Shown here piece after piece: positions 17,535 through 26,820 of a stretch of 64,000 bases of DNA (the first letter of the stretch is position 1; every line of letters begins with the position of its first letter). The DNA is from Arachnia rubra (GTDB lineage: Bacteria; Actinomycetota; Actinomycetes; Propionibacteriales; Propionibacteriaceae): contig NZ_AP024463.1 of the NCBI RefSeq assembly GCF_019973735.1, positions 2,604,001 to 2,668,000 on the forward strand. Direction: 5' to 3'. The position numbers and the translations under genes are program-made. The notes beneath the pieces are model-generated. The model worked only from the letters and a program-made list of their open reading frames with translations, had not been told where the DNA came from and did no database searches.

Positions 17535-20500
17535 CTACGGACTGATCACCCGGTCCAGCAGGGACATCGCCCAGGCAACCGTATCGCCGTCGGGTTTGGG
17601 TACCAGCAGCTGCGACGCCGCCGCCTTGTATACCGACCCCGGATACAGACGCTGCAGCCGCAGTTGGCGTGACTCGGGCAGCGTCACCGGCTCGACCCGG
17701 ACGTTCTTTCCCTGCGCAACGATATCCACCACCCCGAGTTCGCGGGCGCGGTTGCGCAGCACCGCGACCCCCAGGAGCTGCTCGACGGGCGGCGGCAGCT
17801 CACCGTAGCGGTCCGCCAGCTCAGAGCGCACCGCCTCGACGTCCTCAGGCGAGCGGATCTCCGCGATCTGCTTGTACATCTCCAGCCGCAGCCGCTCCGA
17901 CGGCACGTACTCGTCGGGCAGATGGGCATCGACGGGCAGCTCGATGCGCAGCGCCGGCTCCGGCGTGGTGTCCTCGCCCCGGTACTGGGCGACGGCCTCC
18001 CCCACCAGGCGCAGGTACATGTCGAAGCCAACGTCGGCGATGTGCCCGGACTGCTCCCCGCCGAGAAGGTTCCCAGCACCGCGCAGCTCCAGGTCGCGCA
18101 TCGCGATCGACATTCCCGCGCCGAGGTCGGTGTGGGAGGCCATCGTCGTCAGGCGCTCATGGGCGGTCTGGGTGAGGGGCTTGTCCGCGGGATACAGGAA
18201 GTAGGCGTAGCCCCGCTCGGAGGAGCGTCCCACCCGGCCCCGCAGCTGGTGCAGCTGGGAGAGCCCTAGCACGTCGGCGCGGTCGATGATGAGGGTGTTC
18301 GCGGTCTGGATGTTCAGGCCCGCCTCGACGATGGTGGTGCACACCAGCACGTCGGCCCGCCGCTCCCAGAAGTCGAGCATGACCTGCTCCAGCCTCGACT
18401 CCCCCATCTGCCCGTGGGCGGTGGCGACCCGGGCCTCCGGCACCAGCTCCCGCAGCTCGGCGGCCACCTTGTCGATGGAGTCGACGCGGTTGTGGACGAA
18501 GAACACCTGGCCCTCCCGCGCCAGCTCGCGGCGGATCGCGGCCCGCACCTGCCCCTTGTCGTAGGGGCCGACGAGGGTCAGCACCGGGTGGCGTTCCTCC
18601 GGCGGGGTGGCGATCACGCTCATCTCCCGGATCCCTGTAATCGCGATCTCCAGGGTGCGCGGGATGGGGGTGGCCGACATCGACAGCACATCGACGTTGA
18701 CCCGCAGCTCCTTCAGCCGCTCCTTGTGCTCGACGCCGAACCGCTGCTCCTCGTCGATGATCACCAGGCCGAGATCCTTGAACACGACCTCCTTGGCCAG
18801 CAGCCGGTGGGTGCCGATCACCAGGTCGATCCTGCCGTTCGCCAACCCTTCGAGGACCTTCCTCGATTCGGCGTCGCCCTGGAACCGGCTCAGCTGCGCC
18901 ATGTGGACGGGAAAACCCGCGAACCGTGACGCGAAGGTCTGATGGTGCTGGCTGACCAGCAGGGTCGTCGGCACCAGCACCGCCACCTGCTTGCCATCCT
19001 GGATGGCCTTGAACGCCGCCCGGACGGCGATCTCTGTCTTGCCGAACCCGACGTCGCCGCAGATCAGGCGGTCCATGGGGACCACCCTCTCCATGTCGGC
19101 CTTGACCTCCTGGATCGCAGACAGCTGGTCGGGGGTCTCGACGAAGCTGAAGGCGTCCTCCAGCTCCCGCTGCCAGGGGGTGTCCGGCCCGAAGGCGTGT
19201 CCCTTGGTGGCCTGCCGGGCGGCGTAGAGCTTGATGAGCTCCGCGGAGATCTCCTTGACGGCCTTCCGGGCGCGCGACTTGCGTTTCGCCCAGTCCGCGC
19301 CACCCATCTTGTCCAGCGCGGGGGTCTCGGATCCGACGTAGCGGGTCAGCTGGTCAAGCTGGTCCATCGGCACGAACAACCGGTCACCGGGCTGGCCGCG
19401 TTTGCTAGCCGCGTACTCGATCACCAGGTAGTCGCGGACGGCGCCCTGGACGGTGCGCTGCACCAGCTCCACGAACCTGCCGACCCCGTGGACCTCGTGG
19501 ACGATCGGGTCGCCGGCCTTGAGCTCCAGCGGCTGGATGGTGTTGCGGCGGCGGGACGGCAGTTTGCGCTGGCCACGCTCCGCGGCCTGCTGTCCTGACA
19601 GTTCCGCGGCGGTAAGCAGCTCCAGCTTCGCGGGCCCAGCGCGCCAGCCACGGCGGAAGGAGCCAACGACCACGTGCGCAGTCCCGGTCTCTGGTTCGCT
19701 GTCAAGTTCGGAGAGGCCCGCGGTGATCTGATGCTCAGCCAACAGCTCGGTCATGCGCGAAGCCAGGCCCTGCCCCTCGACGCCGATCAGCACCCGCCAG
19801 CCGTCACGGAGCCGGCCCTGGATATGAGCAACGGCAGCGTCCACGTCGCCACGGAAGTCCTCGGTGGGGGTGATACCGAGCTGGCGGGAATGCACAGAGT
19901 CGGCGTCGAGATTGGCGTCGGGGGCCTCGTCGGCTGTGAACGGGGTGAGGCTCCACCATTTGTGGCCGAGCCCCATGGTGTGTTCACGGACCTCACCGAG
20001 CGCCCGGTAGGAGGAGGCTCCCAGGTCGATGGGCGAGGTGCCGCCGCTGGCCGCAGCCGCCCAGCTGGCACTCAGGAACTCCTCACTGGTCGCGACCAGT
20101 TCGACGGCGCGGGCCCGCACCAGCTCCGGGGCCGCCAGCAGCACCAGGGACCGCTGCGGAAGCACGTCGGTGATCAGCTCCAGGCCGTCCACCAGGACGG
20201 GGATCAGGGCCTCCATCCCCTCGACCGCATGCCCCTCGGCGAGACGGGAGAGCATATCCGAGAGCTGAGGATGCTCCCGCTGAAGGGCTTTGGCCCGCTG
20301 CCGGACCGCACCGGTGAGCAGCAGCTCCCGGCAGGGCTCGGCCGTGACCTTCCTCAGCTGCTCACCGGTGGAGCGCTGGTCGGCGACGGAGAACGGCCGG
20401 ATCTCGGTCACCTCGTCGCCGAAGAAGTCGATGCGGACCGGCTGTTCCGCGGTAGGTGGGAAGACGTCCACGATCCCGCCGCGCACCGCGAACTCGCCTC

Positions 20501-21017
20501 GCCGCTCCACCAGGTCGACGCGGTTGTACGCCGCATCCACCAGCGACTTCAGCAGACTGGTCAGGTCGCATTCCTGGCTAGCCTCGACGGTGACGGGTCG
20601 CATTGCGGCCAGGTCCTTGACCTGCGGCTGAAGCAGGGCGCGCACGGGCGCGACCACCACCTGCGGCGGCGCGTCAGAGGCAAGCCGCCGCAACACGGCC
20701 AGGCGCTTGCCGACGGTGTCGGCCCGGGGTGAAAGGCGCTCGTGGGGCAGAGTTTCCCACGCCGGGTAGTAGGCGACTGCGTCCTCACCGAGCAGGCCGG
20801 CGATCTCGGCAGCCATGGCCTCGGCCTCCCGGAAGGTGGAGGTGACCAGCAGCGTCGTGCGCCCGGACTCGGATGCCAGCAGGGCGGTCGCGGTGGCGAA
20901 GAATGAGGTGGCGCAGGTGATGTCACGCGCCTCCGCGCCCGCCACCTGGGAGTCGTGCAGCGTGGCCCGGACGGCTGGGTCGGCTTCGAGGGCGGGAAGA
21001 AGTCCGGGAAATCTCAC
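17535..21017 (-). CDS. mfd: Transcription-repair coupling factor Mfd
   Basis: Full-length Mfd (1160 residues) pushes stalled RNA polymerase off DNA and recruits UvrA. The N-terminal UvrB-homology module covers residues 1-350; the RNA polymerase interaction (CarD-like) domain starts near ELKAGDPIVHEVHGVGRF (about 490). Helicase motifs are GDVGFGKTEIAVRAAFKA (Walker A), VIIDEEQRFG (Walker B) and LSMSATPIPRTL, with the TRG motif and a C-terminal D7 domain. It is followed by pth in the reverse direction of chromosomal reading, and rplY-pth-mfd lie head to tail with only 20 bp between pth and mfd. Confidence 0.97.
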   Translation of the reverse strand: MRFPGLLPALEADPAVRATLHDSQVAGAEARDITCATSFFATATALLASESGRTTLLVTSTFREAEAMAAEIAGLLGEDAVAYYPAWETLPHERLSPRADTVGKRLAVLRRLASDAPPQVVVAPVRALLQPQVKDLAAMRPVTVEASQECDLTSLLKSLVDAAYNRVDLVERRGEFAVRGGIVDVFPPTAEQPVRIDFFGDEVTEIRPFSVADQRSTGEQLRKVTAEPCRELLLTGAVRQRAKALQREHPQLSDMLSRLAEGHAVEGMEALIPVLVDGLELITDVLPQRSLVLLAAPELVRARAVELVATSEEFLSASWAAAASGGTSPIDLGASSYRALGEVREHTMGLGHKWWSLTPFTADEAPDANLDADSVHSRQLGITPTEDFRGDVDAAVAHIQGRLRDGWRVLIGVEGQGLASRMTELLAEHQITAGLSELDSEPETGTAHVVVGSFRRGWRAGPAKLELLTAAELSGQQAAERGQRKLPSRRRNTIQPLELKAGDPIVHEVHGVGRFVELVQRTVQGAVRDYLVIEYAASKRGQPGDRLFVPMDQLDQLTRYVGSETPALDKMGGADWAKRKSRARKAVKEISAELIKLYAARQATKGHAFGPDTPWQRELEDAFSFVETPDQLSAIQEVKADMERVVPMDRLICGDVGFGKTEIAVRAAFKAIQDGKQVAVLVPTTLLVSQHHQTFASRFAGFPVHMAQLSRFQGDAESRKVLEGLANGRIDLVIGTHRLLAKEVVFKDLGLVIIDEEQRFGVEHKERLKELRVNVDVLSMSATPIPRTLEIAITGIREMSVIATPPEERHPVLTLVGPYDKGQVRAAIRRELAREGQVFFVHNRVDSIDKVAAELRELVPEARVATAHGQMGESRLEQVMLDFWERRADVLVCTTIVEAGLNIQTANTLIIDRADVLGLSQLHQLRGRVGRSSERGYAYFLYPADKPLTQTAHERLTTMASHTDLGAGMSIAMRDLELRGAGNLLGGEQSGHIADVGFDMYLRLVGEAVAQYRGEDTTPEPALRIELPVDAHLPDEYVPSERLRLEMYKQIAEIRSPEDVEAVRSELADRYGELPPPVEQLLGVAVLRNRARELGVVDIVAQGKNVRVEPVTLPESRQLRLQRLYPGSVYKAAASQLLVPKPDGDTVAWAMSLLDRVISP

Positions 21018-21037
21018 GGCGTCATCCTGTCATGACA

Positions 21038-21616
21038 CTAGGAGTTGAAACGATTCTGCGCGGCCGCAAGACCCTCGGCTACCAGGGCCTCGACCGCATC
21101 GGCCGCGACCGCCGCGTCGAGCCGCATGGCATCCAGATCCGCGGGGCGCATCCGGGAGAGCACGTAGTCGGCAGCGGGCTGGCGGCCCGGGGGACGGCCA
21201 ATTCCCACGCGGACGCGGTGGAAGTCACCAGTGCCAAGGTGCGCCCGGATGGATTTAAGCCCGTTGTGCCCATTGTCGCCGCCACCGAACTTCAGCCGCA
21301 GGCGGGTGGGGTCGAGGTCCAGTTCATCATGGACGACGATCACGTCGGCGGGAGGGATCCTGTGGAACCTGGCGACGGCGGCGACAGCGACGCCCGAGTC
21401 ATTCATGAAGGTGGTGGGCTTGACGAGCACCAGCCGGTGGTCACCCGGCAGCATCCCAGTGGTCACCTCGGCGCGCTGCCCGCGGGCGATGGAGAAACGC
21501 GCCCCCAGACGTCCGGCCAGGTCGTCCAGCGCCCAGAACCCGACGTTGTGCCGGGTGGGAGTATACGCCGGGCCCGGATTCCCGAGCCCGGCGACGAGAT
21601 GCAGGGAAGGACTCAC
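21038..21616 (-). CDS. pth: Peptidyl-tRNA hydrolase
   Basis: A 192-residue Pth that releases peptides from dropped-off peptidyl-tRNA. Motifs: VAGLGNPGPAYTPTRHNVGFWALD with the catalytic His (RHNVG), KPTTFMNDSG, and VVHDELDLDPTRLRLKFGGGDNGHNGLKS containing the second active-site residues. It starts at GTG 21616, overlapping the rplY stop by 4 bases (GTGA), so the two are translationally coupled. Confidence 0.96.
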   Translation of the reverse strand: MSPSLHLVAGLGNPGPAYTPTRHNVGFWALDDLAGRLGARFSIARGQRAEVTTGMLPGDHRLVLVKPTTFMNDSGVAVAAVARFHRIPPADVIVVHDELDLDPTRLRLKFGGGDNGHNGLKSIRAHLGTGDFHRVRVGIGRPPGRQPAADYVLSRMRPADLDAMRLDAAVAADAVEALVAEGLAAAQNRFNS

Positions 21617-21906
21617 TCGGCCTTGACCGGAACCAGGTCGATGTGCTCAAGGAAGCCGGTGATCGGGTCGCGCTGGGTCTGCTTCGGCGTCACCAGGAGG
21701 GGGGCGCCGCCGTCGACGCTCACCTCCACGATGACTCCGGCCTCACGGAAGACCAGGAAGGCATCCTGGCCTTCAAAAGAGATGTGGATGGGGTCCAGCC
21801 CCGGGCCGTAGATGACGGCGGGAACACGGTCGGCGCGGCGCAGCTTGCGGGCGGCGCCCTTGCCGAACTCGGTGCGAGCGGTGGCTTCCAGCTTCTGGGG
21901 GGCCAT
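21613..21906 (-). CDS. rplY: 50S ribosomal protein L25, short form
   Basis: The 97-residue L25/RplY 5S-rRNA-binding protein has the core LEATARTEFGKGAARKLRRADRVPAVIYGPG and ends at TGFLEHIDLVPVKAE. That is just the L25 domain, like the 94-residue E. coli protein. Many Actinobacteria carry a roughly 200-residue CTC-type protein with an extra C-terminal domain, which is missing here. The stop is shared in a coupled overlap with pth, so truncation by frameshift within this gene seems unlikely. Confidence 0.94.
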   Translation of the reverse strand: MAPQKLEATARTEFGKGAARKLRRADRVPAVIYGPGLDPIHISFEGQDAFLVFREAGVIVEVSVDGGAPLLVTPKQTQRDPITGFLEHIDLVPVKAE

Positions 21907-22090
21907 TTCTACCTCCTGAGGTGTGGTCGGGGATGCACGCCTGCAGGGGTTGCTAGTCGATAACGGACGTCGGGTCCCTCGCCAGGCAGCCCGGTCAGCC
22001 TACCCGAGCTGTCGCGGAGACGTCACGTCCCCGACCTCAAGGGGTAACGAAGGTCATCAGGGTTTTCCCTGAGATACGATTTGGCACCGG

Positions 22091-22113
22091 TGAAAATTTA
22101 GTTACAATTTTCA
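22091..22113. promoter_or_regulatory. AT-rich inverted repeat before the ferric reductase operon
   Basis: A perfect 8-bp inverted repeat TGAAAATT/AATTTTCA with a 7-base spacer lies about 70 bases before the ATG of the ferric reductase-like gene. The TGAAAAT half-site resembles Fur/Zur-family boxes of Actinobacteria, although their usual spacing is shorter. It is a probable operator or promoter element for this redox operon, or for divergent rplY. Otherwise the 275-bp gap shows little. Confidence 0.5.
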
Positions 22114-22180
22114 ACGACCCATAAGTTCTCACAGGTCATCTCACAGCTTCCTCACAAATTTGTCGCAAGGATTTATCAGC

Positions 22181-23566
22181 ATGACCTCATCACCCCCATT
22201 GCAGCGCGTGGCGCAGCGGGCCCCTGCCCTGCCGCGCGGGCGGCGCCTACCCATCTGGCGCGACGTGCTGGTCGGGCTGGCGTGGGTGAGCACAGCCCTC
22301 GCAGTCGCCCTCTACCTGGCGGACGGCACAGTGCAGCAGATCCGCAGCATTCCCACAGCGCTGCACGCGCTCGGGATCGTGGCGGGTCTCGTCGCCACGA
22401 ACTCGATGCTGTTCATGCTGCTGCTGGCCGCCCGGGTACCCGCCATCGACCGGGTGATCGGGCAGGTCAAGGCCATGGAATGGCACCGGCAGCTGGGGCA
22501 GATCACCGTGCTCGGGGTACTGGCCCACGCCGCCCTGATCCTCACGGAGGTCGCCTGGACGAGCCGCGACGGCCTCCTTGGGGCAATCAGCATGCTGTGG
22601 GAAGGCGACCTGCTGCTGGCCTCCGCCAGCGTCGTCCTGCTGGTGCTGATAGCGATCACCTCGGTGGTGGCGGTGCGCCGCAGGCTGCGTTACGAGATCT
22701 GGCACGTCGTCCACATCCTCTCCTACCTTGCCGTGCTCCTGGCGATCCCCCACATGTTCTCCATGGGCTCGGTTTTCCTGCCCGGCACCATGCAGCGCGT
22801 CTACTGGGCCACCCTGCTGCTGGCCGTCGGCGCCTGCCTGCTCGGCTACCGCGTCCTGACGCCCCTCTACCGTTCCTGGCGGCACCAGCTGCGGCTCGTG
22901 GAGACCGTGCGGCTAGCTCCTGACCTTCTCCACTTGGAGTTCGCAGGCCGTGATCTCGACAAGCTGGAGGCCCGGGGTGGCCAGTACTTCACGTGGCGCC
23001 TGCTGACCCCGCAACTGTGGCGGCAGGCCCACCCGTTCTCCTTGTCCGCGGCGCCGACCAACAACCGCCTGCGCATCACCATCCGCATCACGGGCGACGG
23101 CACAGCCGAGCTGGCCGCCGCCAAGCCCGGCACGAGGGTGATGTTCGCTGGCCCCTACGGCGCGTTCACCGACGCCTCCCGCACCCGCGATGGCCTCGTG
23201 CTGATCGGCGCGGGCACCGGCGTCGCCCCGATCCGGTCGCTGCTGGAGACCACCACCGCGCACCCGGCGGACACCGTGGTGATCCTCCGCGCCTCCCGGC
23301 CAGAGGACCTGCTCCTGCTCAGCGAGTTCCGGGGGCTGTGCTCCAGCCGTGGCATCGCGCTGCACCTGATGGTCGGGCCGCGGTACGAGGGACGCTGGGT
23401 GAGCGCCAACTACGCACACCATGATTTGTCGACGCTGGTCCCGGATGTGAAGAACTCCGACGTGTTCGTCTGTGGTCCTCGCGGATTCGTCGACTCCGTG
23501 CTGGCTGAGGCCCGCTCCCTGGGGGTGGCCTCCGAGCAGTGCCACGAAGAAAGGTTCTCTCTGTGA
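22181..23566 (+). CDS. Ferric reductase-like transmembrane flavoprotein
   Basis: A 461-residue membrane oxidoreductase. An N-terminal ferric-reductase-like domain with six helices (about residues 25-220) holds paired His residues (MEWHRQLGQ, LAHAALI, WHVVHILSYLAVLLAIPHMF), which suggest two b-type hemes. An FR-type FAD domain (HPFSLSAAP near 280) and a nucleotide-binding domain (IGAGTGVAPIRSLLE, VFVCGPRGF) follow. It should pass electrons from cytosolic NAD(P)H across the membrane. It is the first gene of a coupled operon with an FMN-binding protein and ApbE. The ATG at 22181 is preferred over an in-frame TTG at 22160. Confidence 0.9.
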   Translation: MTSSPPLQRVAQRAPALPRGRRLPIWRDVLVGLAWVSTALAVALYLADGTVQQIRSIPTALHALGIVAGLVATNSMLFMLLLAARVPAIDRVIGQVKAMEWHRQLGQITVLGVLAHAALILTEVAWTSRDGLLGAISMLWEGDLLLASASVVLLVLIAITSVVAVRRRLRYEIWHVVHILSYLAVLLAIPHMFSMGSVFLPGTMQRVYWATLLLAVGACLLGYRVLTPLYRSWRHQLRLVETVRLAPDLLHLEFAGRDLDKLEARGGQYFTWRLLTPQLWRQAHPFSLSAAPTNNRLRITIRITGDGTAELAAAKPGTRVMFAGPYGAFTDASRTRDGLVLIGAGTGVAPIRSLLETTTAHPADTVVILRASRPEDLLLLSEFRGLCSSRGIALHLMVGPRYEGRWVSANYAHHDLSTLVPDVKNSDVFVCGPRGFVDSVLAEARSLGVASEQCHEERFSL

Positions 23567-24018
23567 AAACCGGCTCCACCATCCTGACCGTCCTGGCCGC
23601 CGCCGGCGTGCTGGGCGCAGGGTACGCCATCGGGATGAGCGGGCAGTCACCCGCGTCCGAGTCCTCCCCCGGTTCCCCGGCGGGCTCCGGCGGCGGCTCA
23701 GCCACCACCTCCTCCCCGACCAGCGGGACTGTGAAACCTGGGGTCAGCGGCACCTTCACAGGCGCCACCACTCCGCATGAGCACGGCTCTGTGACGGTCA
23801 CCGTCACCCTCGCGGAGGGCGCCATCACGAATGCGTCGGCCACGTACGAGGCGGTCGGGGACAGGTCGAGGGGCTACGCCGAATCAGCGATACCGCTTCT
23901 CAACCAGGAGGTGGTGCAAGCCAATGGGGCTGCGGTGGACACCGTCTCAGGAGCCACCTACACCACCGAGGCATACCTGACGAGTCTCCAGTCGGCGCTG
24001 GACCAAGCCCGGGCGTGA
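23563..24018 (+). CDS. Exported FMN-binding domain protein (covalent flavin acceptor)
   Basis: A 151-residue exported protein. An N-terminal hydrophobic anchor or signal (TILTVLAAAGVLGAGYAIGM) and a Ser/Gly/Pro-rich linker (30-60) precede an FMN_bind domain ending in DTVSGATYTTEAY. The Thr of SGAT (about residue 132) is where ApbE attaches FMN by phosphoester, as in NqrC and RnfG. GTG 23563 overlaps the reductase stop (GTGA). It probably takes electrons from the reductase on the outer face of the membrane and passes them to an extracellular acceptor. Confidence 0.9.
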   Translation: MKTGSTILTVLAAAGVLGAGYAIGMSGQSPASESSPGSPAGSGGGSATTSSPTSGTVKPGVSGTFTGATTPHEHGSVTVTVTLAEGAITNASATYEAVGDRSRGYAESAIPLLNQEVVQANGAAVDTVSGATYTTEAYLTSLQSALDQARA

Positions 24019-24716
24019 AGCAGATCTTCGAGGCGATGGGCACCATCGTCAGCCTGCGCTGCCCAGCCGGGAGCACCGCAGCAGTGGAGCAGATCTTCTC
24101 CGGCCTGGAGGCACGATTCTCGCTCTACCGGGAGGACTCCGAGGCCAGCCGGATGGCCCGCGGCGAGCTGCTGCTGAAGGACGCATCCACGGAGATGCGT
24201 TCCATGTATGCGCTGGCCCATGACTGGCGTGTGGCCACCGACGGCGCCTTCCAGCCCCACCGGCCGGATGGGGTCATCGACCTGGCCGGGGTGGTGAAGG
24301 CTGAGGCGATCCGCCGCTCCGGCGAGCTCCTGGCCAGCACCGGCGAGGCCTGGCTCGTCAACGCGGGCGGGGATGTGCTCACCAGCGGCGAGGGCGTGGT
24401 GGGAATCGTCGCCCCCACCGACCGCGGCAGGCTGCTGTCACAGTTCACCACGACCACGACGCACCGGGCGGTCGCCACGTCGGGGACTGCCGAGCGTGGC
24501 GAGCACATCTGGCGGGTCGGCAGTCGCAGCGAATTCACGCAGGTGACCGTCGCAGCCCCCGACATCATCACGGCCGATGCGCTCGCCACCGCCATCGTCG
24601 CGGGTGGGCAACGGACCCTGGACAAGATGGTCCGCGAACACCCCATCCAGGTCCTGGCGGTTGGCTACGACGGCAGCCTGGCGGCGACGTCCGCCTTCCG
24701 CAGGCCGGCGGGGTAA
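24015..24716 (+). CDS. apbE: FAD:protein FMN transferase (ApbE)
   Basis: A 233-residue ApbE flavin transferase that moves FMN from FAD onto the Thr of SGAT motifs. Visible are AMGTIVSL at the N-terminus, the substrate loop VIDLAGVVKAEAIRR, NAGGDVLTSG, HRAVATSG and the Mg-binding ADALATAIVAGG near residue 190. It is shorter than typical proteobacterial ApbE and has no signal peptide. The usual DLGGxAKG loop reads DLAGVVKAEA. It starts at a GTG overlapping the stop of the FMN acceptor gene, which strongly implies that protein is its target. Confidence 0.9.
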   Translation: MKQIFEAMGTIVSLRCPAGSTAAVEQIFSGLEARFSLYREDSEASRMARGELLLKDASTEMRSMYALAHDWRVATDGAFQPHRPDGVIDLAGVVKAEAIRRSGELLASTGEAWLVNAGGDVLTSGEGVVGIVAPTDRGRLLSQFTTTTTHRAVATSGTAERGEHIWRVGSRSEFTQVTVAAPDIITADALATAIVAGGQRTLDKMVREHPIQVLAVGYDGSLAATSAFRRPAG

Positions 24717-24760
24717 GTCCCGGAGCACCCGCCTGGGGACATTCCCGCAGCCCGGTGGCA

Positions 24761-25390
24761 TTAGTGGTGGCCGCGGGTTCCCAGGTCGTTGACGAACTCA
24801 ACCTGCGGGCCGTCCTGGGTGGCTTTGAACGAGGTCATGGACGTGGGGGGCAGGCTGAGCCGCCGCGCGGGCAGCAAGTCGATGCCGAGCACCAGCGAGA
24901 TGCAGCTCATGATCGGCCCCCAGTGGGTCACGACCACCGTCGTGCCGTTGAGCCCGAGAAGCCTCTCGAAGGCGGGGCGGACCCGGCTGTGCAGATCGAC
25001 GTGCGATTCGCCGCCGGATATCCGGAAGGTCTCGTCGCTCCAGAACCGGTAGGTCTCGTCGGGATGGTCGCGACGCAGCTCCTCACCGGTGCGGCCGTCC
25101 CATTCTCCGAAGGACAACTCGTCCCAGACCCGCCTGGGCGTGACCCCGGTGCCGAACAGCTCAGCGACCGGGGCCGCGGTTTCCTTTGCGCGACGCAGCG
25201 AGGACGATATGACACGCACCTCCGGCGCATCCCCCAGGAAGGCGCCGACGCGGGCCGCCAGGTCGCGGGCTTGGGCCTGCCCCTCGGCGTTGAGCGCCGG
25301 ATCGGCACCCCCGCGCCCGTCCCATCGCCCGGAGGCGGTGAAGTCAGTGACACCATGCCTGCAAAGAACAACGCGGCTGCCGGTCTGCAT
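24761..25390 (-). CDS. Histidine phosphatase family protein
   Basis: A phosphoglycerate-mutase-like phosphatase of about 209 residues. The catalytic RHG motif is in VVLCRHGVTDFT near residue 11. The acid/base region is FGEWDGRTGEEL, and the second His is VVVTHWGPIMSC near residue 155. Substrates of this family range from sugar phosphates to cobalamin intermediates; none is indicated here. The start is uncertain: ATG 25390 fits the family N-terminus, with an in-frame ATG 9 codons upstream. Confidence 0.85.
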   Translation of the reverse strand: MQTGSRVVLCRHGVTDFTASGRWDGRGGADPALNAEGQAQARDLAARVGAFLGDAPEVRVISSSLRRAKETAAPVAELFGTGVTPRRVWDELSFGEWDGRTGEELRRDHPDETYRFWSDETFRISGGESHVDLHSRVRPAFERLLGLNGTTVVVTHWGPIMSCISLVLGIDLLPARRLSLPPTSMTSFKATQDGPQVEFVNDLGTRGHH

Positions 25391-25484
25391 ACGAAGAAGG
25401 CTAACGGCCACGGGCATTAGCTGCCAGCAGCCGCTCCGGCTGGGCACAAAGACGCGCGGGTCGACTTCGCGGCACAATCTCCCT

Positions 25485-26138
25485 ATGGACCTTCCCGGCT
25501 TCACACGAGCATCCCGTGACTGGTTCCGCCGCCCCGTCCTCAACCTCGCACCGCTGCTGCTCGGCTGCGCACTGGCCCGGACGACCGGCGACGGCACCGT
25601 CGCCGTCCGCATCACGGAAGTGGAGGCGTACGCGGGGCCGGCCGACCCCGGGTCGCACGCCTTCCGGGGCCGCACCGCCCGCAACGCCACCATGTTCGGT
25701 GAACCCGGGCACCTGTACTGCTATTTCAGCTACGGGGTGCACCACAACCTCAACGTGGTGTGCGACGAGGCCGGCACCCCGACCGGCTGCCTGCTGCGGG
25801 CGGGCCAGGTGATCCGGGGAGCCGAGCTGGCCAGGAGCCGCCGGACGGCGAAGCCCCGGGCCACTGCCCTGCCGGAGCAGCACCTGGCGCGTGGCCCCGG
25901 CAACCTGGGGCAGGCCCTCGGGTCGTCACGCGAGACCGACGGCGCCGACCTGCTGGGCGACGAGTGGTCGTGGTGGCTGCCACAGGACCCGCCCGCCTTG
26001 TGGCGGACGGGTCCCAGGGTGGGGGTCTCAGGCCCAGGCGGCGACGGCGAGCTCCATCCGTGGCGGTTCTGGCTGCCGGGCGAGCCCAGCGTCTCGGCCT
26101 ACCGGCCGGGAACAGCCCGGGCCAGCCGCGGCCGGTGA
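25485..26138 (+). CDS. DNA-3-methyladenine glycosylase (AAG/MPG family)
   Basis: A 217-residue base-excision repair enzyme that removes alkylated purines such as 3-methyladenine and hypoxanthine. The MPG fold is marked by the catalytic segment ITEVEAYAGPADPGSHAFRGRTARNATMFG, then YVYFSYGVHHNLNVVC-type residues and GPGNLGQALG. The start ATG 25485 gives the usual length; a longer open frame to 25089 has no homologous content. A second alkylbase glycosylase (Tag) lies near 38 kb. Confidence 0.93.
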   Translation: MDLPGFTRASRDWFRRPVLNLAPLLLGCALARTTGDGTVAVRITEVEAYAGPADPGSHAFRGRTARNATMFGEPGHLYCYFSYGVHHNLNVVCDEAGTPTGCLLRAGQVIRGAELARSRRTAKPRATALPEQHLARGPGNLGQALGSSRETDGADLLGDEWSWWLPQDPPALWRTGPRVGVSGPGGDGELHPWRFWLPGEPSVSAYRPGTARASRGR

Positions 26139-26151
26139 CCGCCAGCAAGGG

Positions 26152-26820
26152 TCAGTGGTCCTGACGCTCGTAGATGAAGATCGACACCAGCAGCGAGACG
26201 AGATAACCCACCAGGCCGAGCCCCAGCAGCAGCCACGGCCCCCAGGGGCGAAGCCACTCTGGGAAGTTCGCCATCAGCCAAGAATCAGGCATCGCCGACA
26301 GCGCTGCCCATCCTCCCACCATCACAGTTGCCACCGTGATGATAAAGACGAATAAACCCGTGATATATCCATATTCGAAGATTGCTCTCATGAGATATCC
26401 ATAGTGAACGGAGACGGGAGCAAGGACCGCGTAGCTGAGCACAGCTGCCCCAAGGGATGACGGAGTCATGGCCACCCAGCCACTGGCTGCGTCCATCCCC
26501 AGGAGCACACGCAACCCCAAGACAACGGCTGCAAGGCCCCCGTAGAGCACCAAGAACATCAGCGAGGTCAGGTAATACGAGATCGTCACCACGCGCCGCC
26601 GCAGGAGCAGGATGTCGTAGAACACCCTGTGAGGGGCTAGCGTTTCCAGGCTGAAAATAAAAATCACCGACATCGTTAAGAATGTGCTGGCGAAACTCAT
26701 GGGATCTTCAGCCCCATGAGAAAAAACAAACCAGTATAGGATCACCCCAGGGGTCGTGTAGAAAATCCCACGCATTCTGTATAGGTCGAACTTCAGCATG
26801 GCTCCAAGTTCACGACGCAT
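26152..26820 (-). CDS. ABC-2-type transporter permease
   Basis: A 222-residue integral membrane protein with about six hydrophobic segments, including VILYWFVFSHG, SVIFIFSLETL, LMFLVLYGGLAAVVLGL, YITGLFVFIITVATVMVGG and LLLGLGLVGYLVSLLVSIFIY. It looks like a permease of a small GntR/YtrA-regulated ABC system. Its start overlaps the end of the ATPase gene by 11 bases. Lower GC and more Ile/Phe codons than the neighbours are visible. The substrate is unknown; relatives respond to cell-envelope antibiotics. Confidence 0.8.
   Translation of the reverse strand: MRRELGAMLKFDLYRMRGIFYTTPGVILYWFVFSHGAEDPMSFASTFLTMSVIFIFSLETLAPHRVFYDILLLRRRVVTISYYLTSLMFLVLYGGLAAVVLGLRVLLGMDAASGWVAMTPSSLGAAVLSYAVLAPVSVHYGYLMRAIFEYGYITGLFVFIITVATVMVGGWAALSAMPDSWLMANFPEWLRPWGPWLLLGLGLVGYLVSLLVSIFIYERQDH

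Noticed and set aside
19674..20732. 352-codon plus-strand open frame
   Set aside because: Antisense to mfd, with no recognisable domain.
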